Positions 56,901-63,672 of a stretch of 64,000 bases of DNA are shown here, in pieces (position 1 is the stretch's first letter; each line of letters starts with the position of its first letter). The position numbers and the translations under genes were made by a program. This DNA comes from Phytohabitans rumicis (GTDB lineage: Bacteria > Actinomycetota > Actinomycetes > Mycobacteriales > Micromonosporaceae). The notes beneath the pieces were generated by a model. That model was not told where the DNA came from, did not search any database, and saw only the letters and a list, made by a program, of their open reading frames with translations. Location of the stretch: the NCBI RefSeq assembly GCF_011764445.1, contig NZ_BLPG01000001.1, positions 8,547,316-8,611,315 on the forward strand, written 5' to 3'.

Positions 56901-57196
56901 GGGGTGTGCAGCTTCATGAACGCGCCGCGTCCGCGGGTCATCAGGATGCCGCCGTCGGCGTCGGACGGGTCACTGCCCGACCGGGACAGCAGGCGGTCGA
57001 CCCAGAAGTCGGTGCCGCCGCTCTCCGCGTCGTAGATCGCTTGCATCGTGTTACCGGTGTTGTAGGCGACGGGCGGCTGCGGGATGGCGGGCCCCGAGAA
57101 CGTGGGGAAGCCGATGGTCTGCGCGGCGCTCGCCGGCGTCGCCACGATCCCGACCGCGAGGAGGGCGGCCAAGGGGATAGACAGAGTTTTTCGCAT
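53903..57196 (-). CDS. secreted glycoside hydrolase-like protein with C-terminal discoidin modules
   Basis: A 1097-residue protein from ATG 57196 (AAGGAG ribosome-binding site 7 nt upstream). A Sec signal peptide (MRKTLSIPLAALLAVGIVAT) ends at PASA-AQT. Residues about 25-750 form a beta-sandwich followed by an (alpha/alpha)6-type catalytic region resembling MGH1/GH63-like glucosidases (WWLMRFNNFDGDIPGQTYQF, YDHDNDGVIEYDWG, YVYSNALAGQQAYAMLGN). Two F5/8-type carbohydrate-binding domains follow (NLAQGATSSASF... and NLAPSATPTASYTSAWESVA). It is probably an extracellular polysaccharide-degrading enzyme; specificity is not predictable here. Asn/Thr content is higher than in neighbours, as usual for secreted enzymes. 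Confidence 0.82.
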   Translation of the reverse strand: MRKTLSIPLAALLAVGIVATPASAAQTIGFPTFSGPAIPQPPVAYNTGNTMQAIYDAESGGTDFWVDRLLSRSGSDPSDADGGILMTRGRGAFMKLHTPGTIGFAGRVAYFESISDQSAYTVAITPGTFTEQVAQRWQAPSHFKSVHTSGSIRVNQTKFITDNNVLVTNLSITNTGTASSTLQLRATSPYATTASGTELTGSRASFNSLTTLLPRLGGDSGFAVSSGGLNRSVTVAAGQTVEAKVVMGFAVNEIPESLSEYNTYRGFTNATAFGTHVRAYNKWWADNVPYIDVPEAAIKKNIFYRWWLMRFNNFDGDIPGQTYQFPTSTEGVLGYNNAIVLTQPMHIDDLKYLRNPMYAYGNWLNVGTVSRNGRYMDNPGDPANWNNSYTQYISEAGWRAYQIHGGQTAMLANFARYAEQDVKGQLSFYDHDNDGVIEYDWGALTGNDADAVSFHWRSGWLDRAEGAYVYSNALAGQQAYAMLGNTAKANEMQTLANRVRDGIINQLWNPSRQLLEHRHVSTNEFVPWKEINNYYPYSVGLMPNTDQYRQALRLYDNPAEYPIFPFFTANQVDKAAAAAAGQPGSNNFSTINSTVQFRLYSSVLRNYPNSWMTAENYKQLLYWNTWAQYVGGNTAWPDANEFWADWNGGSRTIQYRSWIHHNILGSSNWTVIEDVAGLRPRNDNQVELSPININWTHFAVNNLRYRNSDLSIVWDDPADGITRYAGVPQGYSVYVNGTRAFTVDRLTRVIYNPTTGAVSLPNGGTTSFNTAMPNMQAPQNVNQSSARVVDMFAKAGVDLTSTLPNLAQGATSSASFTASGTTTAAAIDGFTINDPIWGANGSANATDWYEINFGQSRAVDELRIHFRDSRPQNATYRAPSSYNVQYLNGSTWTNVAAQVKTPAAPRANYNNVRFTPVNTQRIRIQMTHASGSKAGLTEVKAYNRGGTIPDPNPPTGNLAPSATPTASYTSAWESVAALNDNIDPPSSNDTVNPRWGTWPNEGEQWAQLTWPSAVSLNRAEVYFFDDNQGIDLPASWKLQYWNGSAFVDVAGASGYPIVANQYNNVTFTTVSTTQLRVVLQSAADSVGLLEIKAYAPA

Positions 57197-57296
57197 CGCG
57201 AAACTCCTTGAGGTGACCGGGTGGGAACGGCCATAGGCCGGTACTGAGCGACGCCGCCCGGTCGCGCTCACGTCATGCGTACAGGGGAGCGTACAT

Positions 57297-57302
57297 TACG
57301 CT
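57297..57302 (+). promoter_or_regulatory. leaderless-type -10 box (TACGCT)
   Basis: TACGCT lies 6 nt before GTG 57309 of the M24 peptidase gene, without a ribosome-binding site. Confidence 0.55.
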
Positions 57303-57308
57303 CGGCCC

Positions 57309-58439
57309 GTGCTCTACCCACCGGAACGCCTCGCCGGCGCCCAACACGCCATCGCCGCCGCCGGCCTCGACGCCCTGCTCATCACGCCCGGCTCCGATCT
57401 GCGCTATCTGACCGGGTACGACGCGCACGTGCTGGAGCGATTGACCTGCCTGGTTGTCCCGGCATCCGGTCAATCGACGCTGATCGTTCCACGGTTGGAG
57501 CGTCCGGCGGCGGAGACGTCCCCGGCGCGGGGCACGGGGGTGCAGATCGTGGACCACGTCGACGGCTCCGACCCGTACCCCTTGGTGGTGAAGGCGCTCA
57601 GCGGTCGCGGCAGCGGAGCAGGAAACAAGAGTGGACCGGTAGGTGCGGTCGGGCTGTCGGACCGGATGTGGGCGATGCACGCCCTCGCGCTGCGCGACGC
57701 GCTGCCGGGGGCGCGGCAGCGCCTGGCCGGCGAGGTGCTCGCGCCGCTGCGGATGCGCAAGACGCCGGCGGAGGTGGCGGCGCTGCGCGAGGCCGGCGCG
57801 GCGATCGACGCGGTGCACGAGCGGATGGGCGAGTGGCTGCGGCCCGGGCGCACCGAGGCGCAGGTGGGCGCGGACATCGCCGGGGCGATCCGGGACGCGG
57901 GGCACGCCACCGTGGACTTCGTGATCGTCGCGTCCGGCCCGAACGGCGCCAGCCCGCACCACGGCACGTCGGACCGGGTGATCGCGGTCGGTGACCCGGT
58001 GGTCGTCGACATCGGCGGCACCATGCCGTCCGGCTACTGCTCGGACTCCACCCGCACCTACGCGGTCGGCGCGCCGCCGCCCGACTTCGTGGCCTACTAC
58101 GAGGTGCTGTACGCCGCGCAGCGGGCCGCCGTCGCGGCGGTGCGGCCGGGCGTCACCGCGGGCGCCGTCGACGCCGCCGCCCGTTCCTTGATCGACGATG
58201 CGGGGTACGGCGAGGCGTTCCTGCACCGTACGGGGCACGGGATCGGGCTGGACGGGCACGAGGAGCCGTACATCGTGGCGGGGGACGAGCGGGTGCTGGA
58301 GCCCGGGATGGCGTTCTCGGTGGAGCCGGGCATCTACCTGGCCGGCCGGCACGGCGCCCGCATCGAAGACATCGTCGTCTGCACCGAGGCCGGCGTAGAC
58401 CGCCTCAACACCCTCCCCACCGAGTTGGTCGCGCTCTAG
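57309..58439 (+). CDS. M24-family Xaa-Pro aminopeptidase/dipeptidase
   Basis: A 376-residue pita-bread peptidase. An N-terminal creatinase-like domain (LLITPGSDLRYLTGYDAHVLERLTCL) precedes the catalytic domain. The five metal ligands are visible: Asp in VVVDIGGTM, Asp in GYCSDSTRTY, His in HRTGHGIGLDGHEEPY, Glu in FSVEPGIYLAG and Glu in ARIEDIVVC. It is cytoplasmic, with no signal peptide. It removes residues next to proline in peptide turnover. It is divergent from the glycosidase gene. Confidence 0.92.
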   Translation: MLYPPERLAGAQHAIAAAGLDALLITPGSDLRYLTGYDAHVLERLTCLVVPASGQSTLIVPRLERPAAETSPARGTGVQIVDHVDGSDPYPLVVKALSGRGSGAGNKSGPVGAVGLSDRMWAMHALALRDALPGARQRLAGEVLAPLRMRKTPAEVAALREAGAAIDAVHERMGEWLRPGRTEAQVGADIAGAIRDAGHATVDFVIVASGPNGASPHHGTSDRVIAVGDPVVVDIGGTMPSGYCSDSTRTYAVGAPPPDFVAYYEVLYAAQRAAVAAVRPGVTAGAVDAAARSLIDDAGYGEAFLHRTGHGIGLDGHEEPYIVAGDERVLEPGMAFSVEPGIYLAGRHGARIEDIVVCTEAGVDRLNTLPTELVAL

Positions 58440-58473
58440 CCCCGCCCGAGCTCGTCGATCGTCCGCCAATTCC

Positions 58474-58560
58474 CCGTCGATCAAGGGCAAACGGCCGTGG
58501 TTTGATCTCCAATCCACGGCCGTATGCCCTTGATCGGCGAGAAATCCCTTGATCGGCGCA
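58474..58560. repeat. GATCAAGGGCA nested inverted repeat, copy 8
   Basis: Core arms GATCAAGGGCAAACGGCCGTG and CACGGCCGTATGCCCTTGATC with a GTTTGATCTCCAATC centre and an outer right arm ATCCCTTGATCGGCG. It lies between the convergent M24 and LuxR genes. Confidence 0.88.
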
Positions 58561-58590
58561 CGAGGAAGGCGCCGGGCGCCCTTGCGCGTC

Positions 58591-58645
58591 GATCATGGGC
58601 TGTGCGGCGTCATCGGGCCGTTTTCGTGTTGCAGAGCCCATGATC
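58591..58645. repeat. hairpin with GATCATGGGCT arms
   Basis: GATCATGGGCTGTGC and GCAGAGCCCATGATC match at 14 of 15 positions and enclose 25 nt. It directly follows repeat copy 8 in the same convergent spacer. Confidence 0.7.
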
Positions 58646-58677
58646 ATCGCTTGGAGCGCGGGGCAGAGGGCAAGGGG

Positions 58678-59292
58678 TTAGATCCAGCCGGATTCTTGGG
58701 CTATGCGGATTGCCTCTATGCGGGTTCTGGCGCCCGTCTTGGCCAGGATGCGGGAGAGGTAGTTGCGGACGGTGCCGGCGCTCAGGTACAGGCGCTGCGC
58801 GATCTCCTTGGCGGGCGCGCCGTCGATGGCCATGCGGAGCACCTCGCACTCCCGGTCGGTGAGCGGGTTCTCCCCGGCGGTCAAAGCGGCCACCGCGACC
58901 TCGGCGTCCAGGACCGGCTCGCCGCGGGCCAGTTGCCGGACGCTCTCGATGAGGTCGAACGGGGACGTCTCGGCGCCGAGCAGGCCGACCCGCGGGGCCA
59001 GCCGGGCGAGGGCGCGGCCGATGCCGGCGCCGGAGTGGCGGTCGAGCAGGATCAGCACGCCGCACGCGGGCAGGGCGTCGCACAGCGCGGGGCACAGCTC
59101 GGTGACGGCGAGGGTGCCGGGGAGCGCGACGTCGAGGACGGCCACGTGTGGGCGGTCGCGCCGGGCCGCGGGCAGCACGTCGTCCGCGTGCGCGAGCTCG
59201 GCGACGACGTCCAGGTCGTCTTCCGCGGACATCACGGCGGCGAGCGCCTCGCGCAGTAGCCGGCCCCGCTGGCCGAGCAGGACTCGAATCAC
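58678..59292 (-). CDS. atypical NarL/LuxR-family response regulator
   Basis: A 204-residue protein from GTG 59292. The receiver-like domain begins IRVLLGQRGRLLREALAAVM, where the usual Asp pair after LL is Gly-Gln; the phospho-acceptor position VAVLDVALPG keeps its Asp, but the conserved Lys region reads GLLGAETSP. The C-terminal LuxR helix-turn-helix is standard (LTDRECEVLRMAIDGAPAKE, then LYLSAGTVRNYLSRILAKTG). No histidine kinase is adjacent. It is likely an orphan regulator controlled by ligand or dimerisation rather than phosphorylation. Confidence 0.85.
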   Translation of the reverse strand: MIRVLLGQRGRLLREALAAVMSAEDDLDVVAELAHADDVLPAARRDRPHVAVLDVALPGTLAVTELCPALCDALPACGVLILLDRHSGAGIGRALARLAPRVGLLGAETSPFDLIESVRQLARGEPVLDAEVAVAALTAGENPLTDRECEVLRMAIDGAPAKEIAQRLYLSAGTVRNYLSRILAKTGARTRIEAIRIAQESGWI

Positions 59293-59355
59293 CCGCCGCT
59301 CCCGGTAACTGACAGCGATGAAGCGAGTACAGATTAGCGGCCAGCGGGGCCGCGA

Positions 59356-60761
59356 CTAGCTAGATGCGGGAGTCGGGAAGGCGACGGGACTGCGCAGCCC
59401 GTCGCGGTCCACGGCGCGTACGCCGAAGAAGACGTTGTCCTTCGACAGGTCGATGGTGACCGTGGTGACGTCGCCGACCGGGATGACGTGGGTCCACTCG
59501 GGAGCGGTGGTTTCCCGCCACACCACCTCATATCCGGCCAGGTCGGGCTCGGTGCCGCGCTGCCAGCGCAGCGTCGTGTCGTTGGTGAGCGCGGCCGTGA
59601 GGATGTTGGCGTTCTTGGGGTACCGGGGGCCTGGGCGAGCGACCACAGGGTCGCCGCGTTGACCTTCGCCACCCGCGCGATGAACCCGAAGTCGCAGAAC
59701 TCCGGCAGGTCGCCGTACTGCACGCCGCCCTCGACGCGGACGTCCTGGTGCTGGTGGCGGAAGTCCTCGTTCGGCTCGGTGAACCGGGCCGCCGGGTAGC
59801 CCTGCTGCAGGTACGAGATGTGGTCGCTGCCGCGCAGATAGCGGTCGCGGCGGTAGATGACCCGCACGTCCATGCCGGTCGCGTCGTTCTCGGCGACGTC
59901 CTGCACGAAGCGGGCCAGCTGGCGCGAGGGCGAGTCGTTCTCACCCCCGACGGACTGGCGGACCGTGGCCTGCGCCGGTGTCTCCGACGTGGGCACGCCT
60001 TCGGCGAACAGCCGGACGGTACGCGGGTCGCGGGTGCCGTCGTCGGCCGTGCTGCTGCCGACGATGTCGTTGCTGAACATGCCCTGCACGTCGGCGCCGG
60101 CCGCCTTGTACCGCTGCGCCTGGAACGCCGAGCCGAACAGCCCCTGCTCCTCGCCGGCGACCGCGGTGAACACGATCGTCGCCTCGGTCGGGCGGCCGGC
60201 CAGCACGCGGGCCAGCTCCAGCACGACGGCCACGCCGGACGCGTCGTCGTTGGCGCCGGGCGCGTCGGCGGTCGCGTTGAGCACGTCGGTGACGCGCGAG
60301 TCGTAGTGACCGGAGATCACGTAGACCCGCTCGGGTGCGGTGGTGCCGCGCAGGGTGGCCACCACGTTGGTGATCACCGTCGGGACGGGGATGCGCGGCC
60401 CCGGCTGCTGGACGTACGACTGTTTCTCCACCGTCATGCGGCCACCCGACGCGGCCGCGTACCCGGTGAACTGGTCGAAGATCCAGTCCCGCGCGGCGCC
60501 GATGCCGCGGACCGGATCGTCCTGGCTGGACAGCGTGTGCCGGGTGCCGAAGTCGGCCAGGCGGCGTACCGCGGCCTCGATCCGGCTCCGGTCGATGTCG
60601 TCGAGCAGCGCCCGCAGGGCGCGGCTCGGCCGTTGGGGTTTGCTGGGGCGGCCAGGCCCAGGGGGTGTCCCTGAGGCGCTGGCGGGTGTCGCTCCGGCGA
60701 TCAGCGGGACCGCCGCTGCGGCGGAGGCGGACACCATGAACGCCCGTCGAGAAGTGTCCAT
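59356..60761 (-). CDS. Tat-exported M28 zinc aminopeptidase with C-terminal FN3-like domain, single-base frameshift
   Basis: ATG 60761 starts a twin-arginine signal peptide ([20 protein letters not shown], ending TPASA). The M28 ligands are seen in [23 protein letters not shown] and [13 protein letters not shown], with [16 protein letters not shown] later. After LWSLAQAP the frame breaks at about 59624-59634, because one C is missing from GCCCCCGGTACC. The other frame resumes [20 protein letters not shown] and gives a fibronectin-III-like tail ([20 protein letters not shown]) to the stop at 59356. The corrected length is 468. A TAGGAT box lies 8 nt upstream of the ATG. Confidence 0.87.
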
Positions 60762-60769
60762 GTCTGGAT

Positions 60770-60790
60770 ATCCTAGGCGTGAGCTAGGCT
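60770..60790. promoter_or_regulatory. back-to-back -10 boxes for divergent genes
   Basis: TAGGAT on the minus strand (60775-60770) serves the M28 gene and TAGGCT on the plus strand (60785-60790) serves the DUF574 gene. Each lies 6-8 nt from its start codon. The two promoters overlap within 36 bp, so the genes probably compete or share control. Confidence 0.55.
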
Positions 60791-60796
60791 GTCCGC

Positions 60797-61606
60797 GTGC
60801 CCGACGGTGACGAGTCCTGGTACCGCAAGCTCGACCTCGACTCGCCCAGCCCCGCACGGGTGTACGACTACTTCCTCGGCGGCAGCCACAACTTCGCGGT
60901 CGATCGGGAGATGGCGGCGCGGCTGTCCGCGATCAAGCCGAACCTGGGCGACACCATGCGGGCCAACCGGGCGTTCCTGCGCCGGGCGGTGCGGTTCCTG
61001 GCCGAGGCGGGCGTGCGGCAGTTTCTCGACCTGGGGTCGGGCGTGCCGACGGTGGGCAACGTGCACGAGATCGCGCAGAAGCACGCGGCCGACGCCCGGG
61101 TGGTGTACGTCGACATCGACCCCATCGCGGCCGCGCACAGCGCCTCGATCCTCGCCGTCGACCCGCAGGCCGACGTGATCCGGGCCGACCTGCTGGACGC
61201 CGACCGGGTGCTCGCCGACCCGACCGTGCGCGGGCTGATCGACTTCGCCGAGCCGGTGGCGGTGCTGCTGGTCGGCGTGCTGCACCACCTGCCCGGCACC
61301 CGGCCGCTGGACGCGGTGCGGCGGTACCGGGACGCGATCGCGCCGGGCGGCTACCTGGTGCTGTCCGTGGCCACCTTCGAGGGGCGGCCGGAGAGCGAGA
61401 TGGAGCCGTTCAAACAGGAGTACGACAAGGCGTACGGGCGGGGCGCGGACACGATGACGCTGCGGTCCCGGGCCGAGGCGCTGGCGTACTTCGACGGCTT
61501 CGCACTGCTCGAGCCGGGGTTGGTGCTCACCACGGACTGGCGGCCGGAAACGGACTGGCCCACCGGCCCGATCCACACGTACGCCGCCGTCGGGCGCAAG
61601 CCCTAG
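60797..61606 (+). CDS. SAM-dependent methyltransferase, DUF574 (PF04672) family
   Basis: A 269-residue protein from GTG 60797. The family opening is [20 protein letters not shown], and the SAM motif is [19 protein letters not shown] with [14 protein letters not shown] after it. The substrate-side block [15 protein letters not shown] and the C-terminal [28 protein letters not shown] are typical. Such genes are numerous in actinomycetes; the acceptor is unknown. It is convergent with the ThuA-like gene, overlapping it by 4 nt. Confidence 0.9.
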   Translation: MPDGDESWYRKLDLDSPSPARVYDYFLGGSHNFAVDREMAARLSAIKPNLGDTMRANRAFLRRAVRFLAEAGVRQFLDLGSGVPTVGNVHEIAQKHAADARVVYVDIDPIAAAHSASILAVDPQADVIRADLLDADRVLADPTVRGLIDFAEPVAVLLVGVLHHLPGTRPLDAVRRYRDAIAPGGYLVLSVATFEGRPESEMEPFKQEYDKAYGRGADTMTLRSRAEALAYFDGFALLEPGLVLTTDWRPETDWPTGPIHTYAAVGRKP

Positions 61607-62235
61607 TCCGTGCTCGTCACCCAGGCCAGTGCGCCCGCGAGGTGGGCGCGGAAGGCCGGCTCCTGGTACGCCTCGATCGTGTGCCCCAGCGCGGTGTAGA
61701 ACGCCCGCCCGCCGGCACGCTCGTGGCACCAGGCCAGCGGGTGGTCGGCGCCCATCCGGCCACCCTCGTACGACGACTCGTCCGCCCGCAGCAGCACCCG
61801 GGCGTCGGGGCGGGTGCGGAAGTCGTACCACTCGTCGACGCGGGACCAGGTGGCCGGCAGGTGGGCCGTCGCCGTGTGATCGTTATCGGACACCGTGACG
61901 GCGCCGGGCTGCACGGGCGGGTGCTGGTCGAAGTACGCCCCGACGAGCGCGCCGTAGAACGGCCAGTCGTACTCGGTGGCGGCGGCCGAGTGCACGCCGA
62001 GGAAGCCGCCGCCGGCCCGGACGTACGCCTCGAAGGCGGCCCGGCCCGGGTCGGTGAGCACGGTGCCGTTCGTGTTCAGGAAGACGACGGCGTCGAACCG
62101 GGTCAGGTTGGCCCGGGTGAACGCCTCCGGGTCCTCGGTGGCCTCCGTCGCGAAGCCGAGGGAAGCCAGGGCGGCCACCCCGGCCGGGATCGAGTCGTGC
62201 CGGAACCCGGTGGTCCGCGAGTAGACGAGGATCAT
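61603..62235 (-). CDS. ThuA-like (class I glutamine amidotransferase-like) protein
   Basis: A 210-residue protein from ATG 62235. The ThuA pattern is clear: ILVYSRTTGFRHDSIPAGVA, FDAVVFLNTNGTVLTDPGRA, GGFLGVHSAAATEYDWPFYG, and GGRAFYTALGHTIEAY at the end. Related proteins act in sugar conversion (for example, keto-sugar or trehalose metabolism). It is translationally coupled (ATGA) to the radical SAM gene upstream, so the two proteins probably act in one pathway. Confidence 0.85.
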   Translation of the reverse strand: MILVYSRTTGFRHDSIPAGVAALASLGFATEATEDPEAFTRANLTRFDAVVFLNTNGTVLTDPGRAAFEAYVRAGGGFLGVHSAAATEYDWPFYGALVGAYFDQHPPVQPGAVTVSDNDHTATAHLPATWSRVDEWYDFRTRPDARVLLRADESSYEGGRMGADHPLAWCHERAGGRAFYTALGHTIEAYQEPAFRAHLAGALAWVTSTD

Positions 62236-63545
62236 GCCGCGACGACGGCGTCGGCCGGCAGGGTGTCCATGAACGAACTGACCGAGAACACCGCGTTGCC
62301 GGCGCCCGGCGGGCCGTACCCGGGCGGGGTCGAAAGGCCGTTGGCGTCCATCGTCGCGCGGTACGCCTCCAGCAGGCGGATGTGGTACTCCAGCGGCGCG
62401 CCCTGCGGGTTGGTGCGGCCCAGCGGCGTGGTCGGCTCCGGGCACCAGGTGGTGAAGCGCGGCAGGATGCCGCGCGACATGAAGTACTGCAGCCCCTCTG
62501 TCGTCGACTCGATCGCCTCGTCGACCGTGCGGAAGCCGAACGGCTCGGCCATCTCGATGCCGGCCACGAAGTTCGGGATGACGTTGCGCGGGCCGAAGAC
62601 CTCCGCCGACTCCAGGATCCGCCGGTGCCACTCCGCCCGGCCCACGTAGCGCTCCTTGCCCGGGCAGTGCAGCTCGAACAGGCGCTTGTCCCACACCTCG
62701 TAGTTGGGGTGGTAGATCCGGATCCCGTAGTCGTGGAACCGCTGCACGTCGGCCCTGGGCAGCGCCTGGGCCACCACCTTGCCGATCCACCGGCCGGGGA
62801 AACGCTCCTCGATCGCCTTGGCGTAGCGCCCGTAGAAGTCGGCCTCCGCGAGCCCGTCGACCTTCGACGTCACGCTGCCACCGGTCAAGGTGTACGCGTG
62901 GGAGGTGCGCCCCGTGTCGTACCGGTCGATGATCTCCAGCGCTTCGAGCACCTCGGCGACCGGCTTGACCCCGGTGTACGGCCGTCCGGCCGCCTTGTGC
63001 TGGCGCCAGTTGTGGTTGATGTCGCAGTACTGGCACTCCTCCTTGGCGCCGAAGTACTGGCAGACCCGGAAGACGGTCAGGTAGATCAGGTAGCCCCACT
63101 GGATGGTCGGCGCGACCTCCATGACGGACTTGCCGTTGGCGAGGGTGTGCCGGTAGTAGTCGGGCATCGGCGGCAGCCCCACGTCGGCGATCGCCCGGCC
63201 GTCCAGGAAGAGCCGGGCCACGCCGTCCTCGTCCGCCTTGACCGTGTACGGCGAGTCCGGGTTGACGCGTACCGAGACGACGGTGCGGCGCAGGTCGTAC
63301 GGCCCACCGGTGAGCACGACCTCCTCCGGCGGGCGGCGCAGCGCCGCCGCGCCCAGCTCGGGCAGCGTACGGTGGTCGAAGGAGAAGATGAAGTACGACT
63401 TCGGCTTGACCTGCCCGTCGTCGCCGTCCGTGAGCACCGAATCGTCGAAGGCGATCCCGCCCCGGAGCAGGTCTTCCTTGATCACAGCCTCCCGCGGGAT
63501 GTGCGGGAAACGGCTCATCAGGTCTTCGATCAGCTCGGTGCGCAT
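62232..63545 (-). CDS. radical SAM protein with an unusual CX8CX2C cluster motif
   Basis: A 437-residue protein. Cys162, Cys171 and Cys174 (RVCQYFGAKEECQYCDIN) give CX8CX2C rather than the common CX3CX2C, with the SAM-binding TLTGGSVTSK about 45 residues on. Other conserved blocks are IYHPNYEVWDKRLFELHCPG and NFVAGIEMAEPFGF. The N-terminal 130 residues are beta-rich and not recognised. Its stop overlaps the ThuA-like start. The reaction is unknown; the Cys spacing and aromatic cluster site suggest a dedicated subfamily. Confidence 0.82.
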   Translation of the reverse strand: MRTELIEDLMSRFPHIPREAVIKEDLLRGGIAFDDSVLTDGDDGQVKPKSYFIFSFDHRTLPELGAAALRRPPEEVVLTGGPYDLRRTVVSVRVNPDSPYTVKADEDGVARLFLDGRAIADVGLPPMPDYYRHTLANGKSVMEVAPTIQWGYLIYLTVFRVCQYFGAKEECQYCDINHNWRQHKAAGRPYTGVKPVAEVLEALEIIDRYDTGRTSHAYTLTGGSVTSKVDGLAEADFYGRYAKAIEERFPGRWIGKVVAQALPRADVQRFHDYGIRIYHPNYEVWDKRLFELHCPGKERYVGRAEWHRRILESAEVFGPRNVIPNFVAGIEMAEPFGFRTVDEAIESTTEGLQYFMSRGILPRFTTWCPEPTTPLGRTNPQGAPLEYHIRLLEAYRATMDANGLSTPPGYGPPGAGNAVFSVSSFMDTLPADAVVAA

Positions 63546-63672
63546 GGCCTAAGCCTCCCACCTCGGCGCCGGGAGGGCCGCCCGCATCCGGCCGGCGTGC
63601 CCACGATCACGCTCCATCGAACTTTTCGCCCCCGGGATTCGTACTCATTAGGTCTTCAAGGAGGAGGAACGG

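Noticed and set aside
53957..57211. Plus-strand open frame of 1084 codons opposite the glycosidase gene
   Set aside because: It is a GC-rich antisense frame made of Val/Arg/Gly/Asp-rich sequence without domains; the minus-strand frame has a signal peptide, a ribosome-binding site and recognisable domains.
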